NCBI GenBank assembly: GCA_012519655.1
Contig: JAAYPS010000187.1
Span: 1 to 42,403 of the forward strand
Source of the DNA: Clostridiaceae bacterium
Lineage (GTDB): Bacteria > Bacillota > Clostridia > DSM-8532
Reading direction: 5' to 3'
Length of the DNA: 42,403 bases
Under the pieces are notes generated by a model that saw nothing but the letters and a program-made list of their open reading frames with translations, was not told the DNA's origin and did no database searches. Shown here piece after piece: positions 8,308 to 16,282 of the stretch. Position 1 is the first letter of the stretch, and the number at the start of each line of letters is the position of its first letter. A program made the position numbers and the translations under genes.

Positions 8308-9912
8308 TTGGCAAAGATTATTGTGACTGATAAAATGGCACCGGAAGGAATAGAGTATCTTAAAAGTAAAGGCTTCGAAGTTGATACACCATTTGGTATT
8401 TCTCATGAAGAGTTGCTCGAAGTAATAGAGGAATATGACGCTATTATAGTTCGAAGCGCAACAAAGGTAAGAAAAGACGTTATTGAGCGCGCTAAGAAGT
8501 TAAAGGTAGCTGGTAGAGCAGGAAATGGTATTGATAATATCGACGTGGAAGAATGTACTAAGAGGGGTATAGCTGTTGTAAATACACCTGAAGGCAATAT
8601 TATGGCAGCAGCCGAAATGGGCGTTGCAATGGCTTTTTCAATATTTAGAAATATTCCTCAAGCCCATTATGCAGCTAAGAATAAGGACTTTAGAAGAAAT
8701 CAATTCATAGGTGAAGAATTAGATGGTAAAGTAGCTGGAATTATCGGTCTAGGAAGGATTGGATCCATTGTTGCAAAAAAACTCCTTGGAGTAGGAATGA
8801 AGGTTGTTGGATATGATCCTTATGCTTCTGATGATAAATTTGCACAGTTAAGAATTAGTCGTTGCGAATCCTTAGAGGATTTATTGAAAGTGTCAGATCT
8901 AATAACATTGCATATACCAAAAAGCCCTCAAAACACAGGTTTGATTGGAGAAAAAGAACTAAAAATATGCAAAAAGGGTGTCCGTATCGTAAATGTGGCC
9001 AGAGGCGGAATGATCGATGAGAAAGCCTTATATGACGCAATTGTTAGTGGACAAGTTGCAGCAGCAGCCCTTGATGTTCAGGAAGTAGAACCTAACTTTA
9101 CCAAGAAACCTGAAGAACAGGATTACTGGAACCCACTACTTGATCTAGACAATGTTGTGTTTACTCCACACCTTGGGGCTTCCACAAAAGAGGCAAATTA
9201 CAACGTTAGTATAGGTGTTGCAAAATTAGTTGAAGGTGTCTTAAATAACGAGCTTGTACCTGCTGTAAATATGCCATCTGTTTCGGGCGACTTAACTCAG
9301 TTAAAACCATATATTGATTTAGCTGAGAAATTGGCAAGCATATACTATCAATCAGAAAAAGACAGAGTGACAAAGATTGAAGTAATATACAGCGGTGATG
9401 TTGCTCAAATGGAGACCAGGCCAATAACACTTTCTGCGATAAAGGGATTCCTAAATAGCGTTGGAGATTACGATGTCAATTATATAAATGCAGAGCTAAA
9501 GCTTAAAGAACTTGGAGTCAAATTGACAGAAAGTAAGAGCTCACATCTTGAAAAGTATGCTAACCTTATTACAGTTAAGTTTACAACAGCCAATAAATCA
9601 CAATCTGTATCAGGAACTGTATTTGCACAAGATGTGATTAGAATAGTTGACTTCTTCGGTTATAAGCTGGATTTTGAGCCCACACCACATGTAATTGCTC
9701 TTCAAAACATTGACGTTCCTGGTATTATCGGTAAAGTTGGAACATTGTTGGGTATGAATGGTATCAATATTGCTGCAATGCAATGGAGCCGCAACAGAAG
9801 GGGCGAGAAAGCAGTATCCTTCGTAAGTGTGGACGCAGATATTTCAAATAACATACTTGAAGAATTGTTAAAAATAGAAGGAATTTTAAAAGCATCAAGA
9901 CTACACCTATAA
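8308..9912 (+). CDS. serA: D-3-phosphoglycerate dehydrogenase
   Basis: Catalyses the first step of the phosphorylated serine pathway, 3-phosphoglycerate plus NAD+ to 3-phosphohydroxypyruvate. It has 534 residues, the long form. Substrate domain 1-100; Rossmann fold with GLGRIG at 148-153; ARGGMIDEKAL with R232; PHLGAST with catalytic H288; an intervening domain at about 320-450; and a C-terminal ACT domain (about 463-534, starting HVIALQNIDVPGIIGKVG) for amino-acid feedback. A small insertion (EPNFTKKPEEQDYWNP) follows the catalytic ALDV strand. TTG 8308 has AGGAGGGG 6 nt upstream. serC is not adjacent. Expression is likely controlled by the preceding glycine riboswitch. Confidence 0.95.
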   Translation: MAKIIVTDKMAPEGIEYLKSKGFEVDTPFGISHEELLEVIEEYDAIIVRSATKVRKDVIERAKKLKVAGRAGNGIDNIDVEECTKRGIAVVNTPEGNIMAAAEMGVAMAFSIFRNIPQAHYAAKNKDFRRNQFIGEELDGKVAGIIGLGRIGSIVAKKLLGVGMKVVGYDPYASDDKFAQLRISRCESLEDLLKVSDLITLHIPKSPQNTGLIGEKELKICKKGVRIVNVARGGMIDEKALYDAIVSGQVAAAALDVQEVEPNFTKKPEEQDYWNPLLDLDNVVFTPHLGASTKEANYNVSIGVAKLVEGVLNNELVPAVNMPSVSGDLTQLKPYIDLAEKLASIYYQSEKDRVTKIEVIYSGDVAQMETRPITLSAIKGFLNSVGDYDVNYINAELKLKELGVKLTESKSSHLEKYANLITVKFTTANKSQSVSGTVFAQDVIRIVDFFGYKLDFEPTPHVIALQNIDVPGIIGKVGTLLGMNGINIAAMQWSRNRRGEKAVSFVSVDADISNNILEELLKIEGILKASRLHL

Positions 9913-9999
9913 CTTAATTGTACTATTATCGACATACGAGGATATATATGTGTATAACTATAGTTAAATTTAGTATATAAGGTTAGATAATGTTAATGT

Positions 10000-10030
10000 A
10001 AAGGCGGCTTCGGTCGCCTTTTAATTTTTT
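10000..10030 (+). terminator. Intrinsic terminator after serA
   Basis: AAAGGCGGC (10000-10008) pairs with GTCGCCTTT (10013-10021) across a UUCG tetraloop closed by C-G, followed by TTAATTTTTT. The 87 bp between the stop codon and this hairpin are empty. Confidence 0.9.
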
Positions 10031-10064
10031 ATAGTGTATATATGTTGATGATATGGTAAGTTAA

Positions 10065-10092
10065 TTGACCAAACAGGTTTATATGGTATATT
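10065..10092 (+). promoter_or_regulatory. Probable sigma-A promoter for rimO-pgsA
   Basis: TTGACC (10065-10070), a 16-nt spacer and TATATT (10087-10092), about 70 nt before rimO and downstream of the serA terminator. Confidence 0.5.
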
Positions 10093-10161
10093 ATCTTATT
10101 AAGCTTAGAAACGTACATTCGATAGTTTTTATAAATAGGTTTTAGTTTTGGAGGACACTAT

Positions 10162-11496
10162 ATGCCGATTAAAGTAGGATGTATATCCCTTGGATGTTCA
10201 AAAAATCTTATTGATAGTGAAATTATGCTTGGAATGCTAGATAGAAACGAGTATGAAATTACTACTGATTTACAAAATGCCGATGTTATTATTGTTAATA
10301 CCTGCGCATTTATAGGTGATGCCAAAGAAGAGGCTGTTGATGCCATATTAAACACAGCTTTGTATAAAGAATCTGGGAAATTAAAAACTCTTATAGTTGC
10401 TGGTTGTTTAGCACAAAGGTATAAAGAAGAAATAATAAAGGAAATACCTGAAGTTGATGTAGTTATTGGAACAGGAAGTATTTCAGAGATAGAAAATGCA
10501 ATTTCTGAACATGTTGCCGGGAAAAAGCAAAGACTATATATTAATGATCCAACAGATATTGATTATCTTGACAATTCGAGGATGCTGTCTCAGACAGGCG
10601 CAACGCAGTATTTAAAAATTGGCGAAGGCTGTAGTAATTTCTGCACGTACTGTATAATTCCATCTTTGCGAGGCCCTTTCAGAAGTAGAACAATGGAAAG
10701 TATTGTTGATGAAGCGAAAAAGTTGGTGGGTGCAGGGGCGCGGGAAATTATTATTATTGCGCAAGATGTAAGTAAATATGGAGTTGACAGGTACTCAGAT
10801 TGTAAGTTGGTTGAACTAATTAGGAGATTGTCGGATATTGAAGATTTAAAGTGGATCAGACTGTTGTATTGCTATCCAGAAGGGATTACTGATGAGCTTA
10901 TTGACGAGTTTAAGAATAATCCTAAACTTATAAAGTACCTTGATATCCCCATCCAACATGCATCGGATAGCATTCTAAAAGCAATGGGGCGTAAAACAAA
11001 TAGGAATAATCTTGAGACACTTATTTCAAAATTGCGTCGTGAAGTACCGGATATTATACTAAGAACAACTCTAATAACTGGATTTCCGGGGGAGACTCAA
11101 GAAGATTTCGAAATACTTAAAGAATTTATCAAAGATAATAAATTTGATAGATTGGGTGTTTTCGCATATTCTCAAGAAGAAGGTACGCCAGCAGCAAGAA
11201 TGAAAAACCAGATTGAGGAATCTGTGAAACAACAGCGTAAAGACGAAATCTTGTTATTGCAAAATGAGATTGTTGAACCACTTGTAGAAAATAGGTTGAA
11301 TAAAACGTACGAGGTGGTAGTTGAAGGGGTAGCCGATGACGGTATTTTTTACTATGGTCGTTCATATGGTGAATCCCCAGAAATTGATCCTGCGATCTAT
11401 TTCACATCAAAAGAACCACTAGAGTTTGGAACCTTTGTAAAAGTAAAAATATTAAATATTGAAAAATTAGATCTTATCGGAGATGTTATAATTTAA
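10162..11496 (+). CDS. rimO: Ribosomal protein S12 methylthiotransferase RimO
   Basis: Radical SAM enzyme that adds a methylthio group to an Asp of ribosomal protein S12. It has 444 residues. The N-terminal UPF0004 domain carries the auxiliary-cluster Cys C12, C48 and C82. The radical SAM motif GEGCSNFCTYC has C157, C161 and C164. PSLRGPFRSR follows, as in RimO rather than MiaB, and a C-terminal TRAM domain spans about 375-444. TTTGGAGG lies 8 nt before ATG 10162. pgsA follows after 36 bp, a common clostridial pair, so the two are probably one operon. Confidence 0.95.
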   Translation: MPIKVGCISLGCSKNLIDSEIMLGMLDRNEYEITTDLQNADVIIVNTCAFIGDAKEEAVDAILNTALYKESGKLKTLIVAGCLAQRYKEEIIKEIPEVDVVIGTGSISEIENAISEHVAGKKQRLYINDPTDIDYLDNSRMLSQTGATQYLKIGEGCSNFCTYCIIPSLRGPFRSRTMESIVDEAKKLVGAGAREIIIIAQDVSKYGVDRYSDCKLVELIRRLSDIEDLKWIRLLYCYPEGITDELIDEFKNNPKLIKYLDIPIQHASDSILKAMGRKTNRNNLETLISKLRREVPDIILRTTLITGFPGETQEDFEILKEFIKDNKFDRLGVFAYSQEEGTPAARMKNQIEESVKQQRKDEILLLQNEIVEPLVENRLNKTYEVVVEGVADDGIFYYGRSYGESPEIDPAIYFTSKEPLEFGTFVKVKILNIEKLDLIGDVII

Positions 11497-11532
11497 TCAT
11501 GTTTATACAAACTATTATTAAGAGGTGTTTAT

Positions 11533-12102
11533 ATGAATCTGCCCAATAAACTAACTATTTTTAGGATAATACTTATACCGGTTTTCTTACTTATGTTACT
11601 GCCTGTTTATAGTGATATAACAATATTACCGATACCTACCGAAGTGGGCAGAAGGATTGCAGCATTTGTATTTTTAGTTGCATCTCTTACTGACTTTTTG
11701 GATGGCGTTATTGCCAGAAAGAACAATTGTGTTACTACTTTTGGAAAGTTCCTTGATCCCATTGCGGACAAGCTACTAGTTACATCTGCTTTAATGGCTC
11801 TTATCCAATTAGGCGATATTTCTGCTTGGCCTGCAATTATTATTATAGCCAGGGAGTTTATCGTTACAGGAATTCGTATCATTGCAAGTCAAGATGGTGT
11901 AGTAATAGCCGCAAGCTCTTTGGGGAAAGTGAAGACTTTTGTACAAATGTTTGCAATTTTCTTTATTTTGACTCGAAATTATCCCATATCTTTATTTACT
12001 AGCTTACCAGTAGGTAAATATCTGTTGTGGATTGCAGTTATTTTTACTATTTATTCAGGATATGATTATTTAAAATCAAACTGGGCAAAGATTATTAAGT
12101 AA
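11533..12102 (+). CDS. pgsA: CDP-diacylglycerol--glycerol-3-phosphate 3-phosphatidyltransferase
   Basis: Membrane enzyme that makes phosphatidylglycerol phosphate from CDP-diacylglycerol. The 189-residue protein has several hydrophobic helices and the CDP-alcohol phosphotransferase signature DG-x2-AR-x8-G-x3-D-x3-D, seen as DFLDGVIAR followed by FGKFLDPIADK. The start MNLPNKLTIFRI is typical of the family. Ribosome site AAGAGGTG is 7 nt upstream. Second gene of the rimO-pgsA unit, ended by a terminator. Confidence 0.95.
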   Translation: MNLPNKLTIFRIILIPVFLLMLLPVYSDITILPIPTEVGRRIAAFVFLVASLTDFLDGVIARKNNCVTTFGKFLDPIADKLLVTSALMALIQLGDISAWPAIIIIAREFIVTGIRIIASQDGVVIAASSLGKVKTFVQMFAIFFILTRNYPISLFTSLPVGKYLLWIAVIFTIYSGYDYLKSNWAKIIK

Positions 12103-12128
12103 TAATCGAAATTTGGCATTTGAATAAG

Positions 12129-12170
12129 TAGCAGAGATTTCAATCGTTAATCTTGAACTCTGCTATTTTT
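12129..12170 (+). terminator. Intrinsic terminator after pgsA
   Basis: TAGCAGAG (12129-12136) pairs with CTCTGCTA (12158-12165), followed by TTTTT. The loop is long and partly self-complementary. Confidence 0.8.
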
Positions 12171-12180
12171 ATGTTTGTTT

Positions 12181-12225
12181 GGTTTGCGATGTTATATGCT
12201 GTAAGCTAATAAAGTATCGCATTTC
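12181..12225 (+). repeat. Possible degenerate copy of the palindromic repeat
   Basis: GGTTTGCGATGTTATATGC followed by TGTAAGC resembles a shortened left arm of the repeat family (GCGATGTTA then GCTGTA). GTATCGCATTTC about 30 nt later may be a decayed opposite arm. Weaker than the other copies. Confidence 0.3.
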
Positions 12226-12255
12226 AGAGATTAATAGTTTGAGTTAAAAATATTA

Positions 12256-12316
12256 TTGCATTTCAATGGAAAATAGTATATACTCTTTATCAACAGGGAA
12301 TATTATCTGGTAATAA
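12256..12316 (+). promoter_or_regulatory. Promoter and probable FapR operator for the fab operon
   Basis: TTGCAT (12256-12261), a 17-nt spacer and TATACT (12279-12284) predict a start near 12291. Just downstream, 12300-12316 holds an imperfect inverted repeat, ATTA-TCTGG-TAAT, matching at about 13 of 17 positions the FapR-type site as I remember it (TTAGTACC..GGTACTAA-like). A repressor site right after +1 fits autoregulation released by malonyl-CoA. Confidence 0.45.
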
Positions 12317-12339
12317 AACATACATATACTTGGAAGCGG

Positions 12340-12927
12340 GTGTTATCATTGAATAAAAGTTCCAGAGCCAAGAAAGATAGACATAAACGACTTTTAGAGA
12401 AAATTAAAGAAGATCCGTTTATGACAGATGAGGATATTGCAGAGTATTTTGAAGTCAGCGTGCCAACTGTACGTTTGGACAGGTTGGAGCTCGGTATTCC
12501 AGAACTTCGTGAAAGAATTAAGGAAGTGGCTTCATCAAATCACCAAAAAGTTAGAGCTTTGCATGTAGATGAAATTATTGGTGAAATAGTAGAAATAAAT
12601 CTTGGTGAAAGTGGTATGTCAATTTTGGATACAACTGATCAAATGGTGTTTTCTCAATCCAAAATTGTAAGAGGTCATTATATTTATTCAATGGCTGAAT
12701 CATTGGCAATTTCGGTTATTGATGCAGAAGTAGCATTGGTAGGAGTTGCTAATATCAAATACAAGATTCCGGTTTATGCAGGCTCAAAATTAGTTGCAAA
12801 AGCAGCTGTTAAGAAAAAAAGACAAAGAAGCTTTATTGTATGGGTGTTTATTTACCATAAGCAAAAAGAAGTTTTTAGAGGTAAATTCATACTTGTATCT
12901 ATTGAACATAAGCAGTTAGAAAGTTAA
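12340..12927 (+). CDS. fapR: Fatty-acid synthesis repressor FapR
   Basis: Transcription repressor of lipid genes whose ligand is malonyl-CoA or malonyl-ACP. It has 195 residues. The N-terminal helix-turn-helix (about residues 12-60) contains [20 protein letters not shown] then [16 protein letters not shown], very close to B. subtilis FapR. The rest is the hotdog-fold ligand domain (about 75-190; [21 protein letters not shown]). GTG 12340 gives the longest form but is very close to the weak GGAAG site; TTG 12349 is spaced better, so the start is uncertain by three codons. It is the first gene of the lipid operon; the plsX that usually follows is missing. Confidence 0.93.
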   Translation: MLSLNKSSRAKKDRHKRLLEKIKEDPFMTDEDIAEYFEVSVPTVRLDRLELGIPELRERIKEVASSNHQKVRALHVDEIIGEIVEINLGESGMSILDTTDQMVFSQSKIVRGHYIYSMAESLAISVIDAEVALVGVANIKYKIPVYAGSKLVAKAAVKKKRQRSFIVWVFIYHKQKEVFRGKFILVSIEHKQLES

Positions 12928-12958
12928 GGAATTTTGCAAATATGGAGGTATATCACTA

Positions 12959-13945
12959 ATGACAGATCTTGGAGTGGGCATCCTTGGAACAGGCAGGTTT
13001 CTTCCAGATAAATTACTTACAAATCACGATCTAGAAAAAATGGTTGACACAACGGATGAATGGATCGTAAGAAGAACAGGCATGCAAGTTAGGCATATTC
13101 TTGATGAAGATACACCGTCGTATAAAATGGGCGCTGAGGCCTCAAAGCTGGCCATTAAAAATGCTGGGCTTACGTCCGCCGACATTGATTTGATAATTGT
13201 ATCTACTGAAACACCGGATTATCTTACTCCTTCTATGGCATGTTTAATCCAGAGAGATATAAAGGCTGAAAATGCAGCGGCTTTTGATGTAAATGGTGCT
13301 TGTACAGGTTTTATATATGCATTAACCATAGCAGAACAGTTCATACTAACAGGGTATTATGAAAATATCCTTGTTGTATCAAATGAAGGTTTAAGTCGCA
13401 TAGTAGACTGGGAAAACAGAAATAGTTGTGTATTATTTGGTGATGCTGCAGGCGCTGTTGTTTTAGGAAAAGTGGACAAAAAGCATGGAATAAAAGAAAG
13501 CTACCTTGCAGCCTTTGGTAACCTGGCTCATAATATAACAATTCCGTGTTGTTTCATTTCAGAAGAAGACAAAGAGAAAAGAAGAGCTGGTCATGAACGC
13601 GTTTTTTGGCAAGATGGTAGTGAAGTATTCACATTTGCAATCAGGTCAATGGTGGATTCTGTGAAAACTGTAGTTAAAAAGGCCGGTATGAAAATCCAAG
13701 ACGTTGATCTTATAGTACCTCATCAAGCAAATCTTAGAATAATAAATGGTGCTGCCAAAAGGTTGGGTCTTGGTGAAGAGAAATTTTCAATCATATTACA
13801 AGAAACGGGTAATATCTCTTCTGCGTCAGTTCCAGTTGCTTTAGATATGGAATGTGAAGCAGGAAGAATAAATAAGGGTGACACAATAGTACTTGTAGCC
13901 TTTGGTGGCGGTCTGTCTTGTGGTGCTATACTTATGAATTGGTGA
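12959..13945 (+). CDS. fabH: 3-oxoacyl-ACP synthase III (FabH)
   Basis: Condenses acetyl-CoA or branched acyl-CoA with malonyl-ACP to begin fatty-acid chains. The 328-residue thiolase-fold protein has the triad C115 (VNGACTGF), H255 (VPHQANLR) and N285 (ETGNISSAS). The acyl-primer signature TTDEWIVRRTGM lies near residue 31 and the glycine-rich VAFGGGLSCGAIL is C-terminal. TGGAGG lies 11 nt before ATG 12959. It is 31 bp behind fapR and 21 bp ahead of fabD, so one operon. Confidence 0.96.
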   Translation: MTDLGVGILGTGRFLPDKLLTNHDLEKMVDTTDEWIVRRTGMQVRHILDEDTPSYKMGAEASKLAIKNAGLTSADIDLIIVSTETPDYLTPSMACLIQRDIKAENAAAFDVNGACTGFIYALTIAEQFILTGYYENILVVSNEGLSRIVDWENRNSCVLFGDAAGAVVLGKVDKKHGIKESYLAAFGNLAHNITIPCCFISEEDKEKRRAGHERVFWQDGSEVFTFAIRSMVDSVKTVVKKAGMKIQDVDLIVPHQANLRIINGAAKRLGLGEEKFSIILQETGNISSASVPVALDMECEAGRINKGDTIVLVAFGGGLSCGAILMNW

Positions 13946-13966
13946 AAATAGTGTAGGAGGTATTAT

Positions 13967-14899
13967 ATGGGTAAAATTGCCTTTATTTTTCCTGGACAGG
14001 GAGCTCAATATGTAGGGATGGCTCAAGATATATGCCAACAGTATCCTGAATCAGCAGATGTGTTTAAAAACGCATCCCAAGCGCTTGACATTGATATGGA
14101 ACATATGGTGTTTAATGGAGATGAGGATACATTAAAAATTACTGAAAATACTCAACCTGCTATTGTAACTGCAAGTATTGCATGTCTACAACCACTTATT
14201 AGAAGAGGGATAAAAGCCGATTTTACTGCAGGGCTAAGCCTTGGGGAATATGCTGCTCATGTATACGCTGGAACATTCTCTTTTTCTGATGCTGTAAGGC
14301 TTTTGAAAAAACGTGGAGCATTCATGCAGGAAGCTGTACCAGTTGGAGAAGGGGCAATGGTGGCAATATTAGGACTTACCAGAGAACAGGTTCTTAATGC
14401 ATGTGCGGCAGCAAAGGATGCGGGTGTTGTTGAACCAGCAAACTTTAATTGTCCAGGGCAAATTGTATTATCTGGCCAGGTAAAGGCAGTCGAAAAGGCT
14501 AGTTCCATTGCTATAGAATTAGGTGCTAAAAGAGCCGTACCATTAGCTGTAAGCGCACCATTTCATTGCAGCCTCTTGGTTTCGGCAGGTGAAAAGTTAA
14601 AGGTGGAGTTGGATAAGGTTGAGATACAAGACATGGAGGTTCCTGTTCTTGCAAATGTTACAGGTGAAGTGGTTCCCTGTATTGGTCAAGTAAAAGATTC
14701 ATTGTTTAGACAAGTATCAAATCCAGTTTTGTGGGAGGATTGCGTAAAAACAATGATAGGAAAAGGCGTTGATACCTTTATTGAAATTGGACCTGGAAAA
14801 ACTCTTAGCGGTTTTATAAGGAAAACTGATAGAAGTGTGAAAACTTTAAATATAGAAGATTTGGCGTCACTGGAAAATACATTAAATGAGTTAACATAG
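13967..14899 (+). CDS. fabD: Malonyl-CoA:ACP transacylase (FabD)
   Basis: Transfers malonyl groups from CoA to acyl carrier protein. 310 residues, the usual length. FPGQGAQYVGM at the N-terminus, nucleophile S91 in GLSLGEYAA, and the partner H200 in SAPFHCSLL. GTAGGAGG lies 8 nt upstream of ATG 13967. Downstream the operon has a 161-bp gap before fabG that is filled by a palindromic repeat. Confidence 0.96.
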   Translation: MGKIAFIFPGQGAQYVGMAQDICQQYPESADVFKNASQALDIDMEHMVFNGDEDTLKITENTQPAIVTASIACLQPLIRRGIKADFTAGLSLGEYAAHVYAGTFSFSDAVRLLKKRGAFMQEAVPVGEGAMVAILGLTREQVLNACAAAKDAGVVEPANFNCPGQIVLSGQVKAVEKASSIAIELGAKRAVPLAVSAPFHCSLLVSAGEKLKVELDKVEIQDMEVPVLANVTGEVVPCIGQVKDSLFRQVSNPVLWEDCVKTMIGKGVDTFIEIGPGKTLSGFIRKTDRSVKTLNIEDLASLENTLNELT

Positions 14900-14908
14900 T
14901 GTGTTCTA

Positions 14909-15036
14909 TATATTGGGCATTTTGCAATGTGATATATTTTCAGTGTTATTGTAAAATACGTCGTGGTTATCTATGAAAGTCGTGACACCATATAGCACAG
15001 CTGAATTTCTAAGGTTACATCGCAAAAGCCTTATAT
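14909..15036 (+). repeat. Palindromic intergenic repeat, copy between fabD and fabG
   Basis: Left arm GGGCATTTTGCAATGTGA (from 14915) and right arm AAGGTTACATCGCAAAAGCC (15011-15030, then TT). The right arm extended to 15032 is an exact 22-nt reverse complement of 22471-22492. The outer A/T bases are also roughly complementary, and GCACAGCTGA before the right arm resembles the same position in the 38863 copy. It interrupts an otherwise tightly packed operon. Confidence 0.75.
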
Positions 15037-15060
15037 ACTAAATAAGGGGTGATATGAAAA

Positions 15061-15798
15061 GTGGATTTTACAGGAAAAACAGTTGTTGTCACTGGGTCAA
15101 GCCGGGGGCTTGGAAAAGAGATTGCAGAAAAGTATGCGCAATTAGATGCTAATGTTGTTATTAATGGTACTTCAAAGACTATTTTTGATACTGAGCAAGA
15201 ATTTATTGAAAAAGGGTATCGTGTTAAGGCTTATGAAGGTGATATAAGCAATGAAGAGCACGCAAAAGCCATTATTGACTTTGCTGTGAAAAGTTTTGGC
15301 ACTGTTGATGTACTTGTTAATAATGCAGGAATCATAAGGGACAAACTTTTAGTGAGAATGAATAATGAAGATTGGGATAGTGTTTTAGATATTAATCTAA
15401 AGAGCGTATTTTTATGTACAAGAGCTGTAGCAAAACTCATGATGAAAAAAAGAGCAGGCACTATAATTAATATTACATCCATAGTAGGTGTGACTGGCAA
15501 TGCAGGTCAAGCTAATTACGCGGCTTCAAAATCAGGAATGATTGGCTTTACAAAGTCTGTTGCAAAAGAATTAGGTTCATGGGGGATAACTTGTAATGCA
15601 GTTGCTCCAGGTTTTATAGAAACTGATATGTCAAACCAGTTGTCAGAAGATATTAAGGAAAAGTATATTACTGCAATTCCATTAAGGAGGGCAGGGACTC
15701 CTTCCGAAGTGGCTAATGTGGTTTGTTTCCTATCCTCTGATATGGCGAAATATATTACAGGACAGGTAATTCATATTGACGGTGGATTGGTAATGTAA
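15061..15798 (+). CDS. fabG: 3-oxoacyl-ACP reductase (FabG)
   Basis: NADPH-dependent reduction of 3-oxoacyl-ACP in fatty-acid elongation. The 245-residue short-chain dehydrogenase has a cofactor loop TGSSRGLG near residue 11, NNAG near 88, catalytic Ser in NITSIVG, YAASK with the Tyr and Lys, and PGFIETDM. The GTG start at 15061 follows AAGGGG (15044-15048) at 12 nt; the nearby ATG at 15054 is out of frame. The start follows the repeat element by only 25 bp, so the repeat lies in the fabG leader. Confidence 0.95.
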   Translation: MDFTGKTVVVTGSSRGLGKEIAEKYAQLDANVVINGTSKTIFDTEQEFIEKGYRVKAYEGDISNEEHAKAIIDFAVKSFGTVDVLVNNAGIIRDKLLVRMNNEDWDSVLDINLKSVFLCTRAVAKLMMKKRAGTIINITSIVGVTGNAGQANYAASKSGMIGFTKSVAKELGSWGITCNAVAPGFIETDMSNQLSEDIKEKYITAIPLRRAGTPSEVANVVCFLSSDMAKYITGQVIHIDGGLVM

Positions 15799-15867
15799 TA
15801 TTATCTTTAATGAAAGCAATAATAAATATATTATTATACGATTCTTGTCTGGAAGGGGGTGAGAAGT

Positions 15868-16095
15868 ATGGCATTTGATAAGGTGAAGGAAATAGTTGTA
15901 GAACAACTTGGCGTTGAAGAAAACGAAGTGACAATGGAGGCTTCCTTTATTGAAGATTTAGGAGCCGACTCACTTGACATTGTGGAGTTAATTATGGCTT
16001 TGGAAGAGGAATTTGATTTGGAAATACCAGACAAGGAAGCTGAAAAAATTGCGACGGTTGGAGATGCTGTAGAATATATTAAAGCGCATTCCTAG
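15868..16095 (+). CDS. acpP: Acyl carrier protein
   Basis: Carries growing acyl chains on a 4'-phosphopantetheine arm. It has 75 acidic residues; the attachment serine is S35 in [12 protein letters not shown] chose ATG 15868 because it gives the standard [10 protein letters not shown] start and sits 8-10 nt after a strong GGAAGGGGGTGA site; an in-frame GTG at 15859 overlaps that site. It is the last gene before an intrinsic terminator that separates it from fabF. Confidence 0.97.
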   Translation: MAFDKVKEIVVEQLGVEENEVTMEASFIEDLGADSLDIVELIMALEEEFDLEIPDKEAEKIATVGDAVEYIKAHS

Positions 16096-16111
16096 CTACG
16101 ATTAATAAGAA

Positions 16112-16138
16112 AAGTCCCGCAATAGTGGGGCTTTTTTT
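16112..16138 (+). terminator. Intrinsic terminator after acpP
   Basis: AAGTCCCGC pairs with GTGGGGCTT (two G-U pairs) over an AATA loop, followed by TTTTTTT. It divides the lipid cluster: fapR to acpP before, fabF and rnc after. Confidence 0.88.
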
Positions 16139-16161
16139 ATTAACAATATTATTTAGAGGTG

Positions 16162-16182
16162 TTTGTGATAAATTCTCACAAA
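16162..16182 (+). promoter_or_regulatory. Inverted repeat in the fabF leader region
   Basis: TTTGTGA (16162-16168) and TCACAAA (16176-16182) flank 7 nt, a perfect 7-bp inverted repeat about 100 bp before fabF. It could be an operator or a weak hairpin. I could not place a confident promoter between it and fabF; TAAAAT at 16236-16241 is a possible -10 without a clear -35. Confidence 0.3.
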
Positions 16183-16282
16183 TGCTGATTGAACAATAAG
16201 AAGTTTTCGAGTGGATCAAACTCTTTTATATACGTTAAAATAGATTGTTTCATTGCTTAATGAGGGTTAAGGAGGTTATCAG

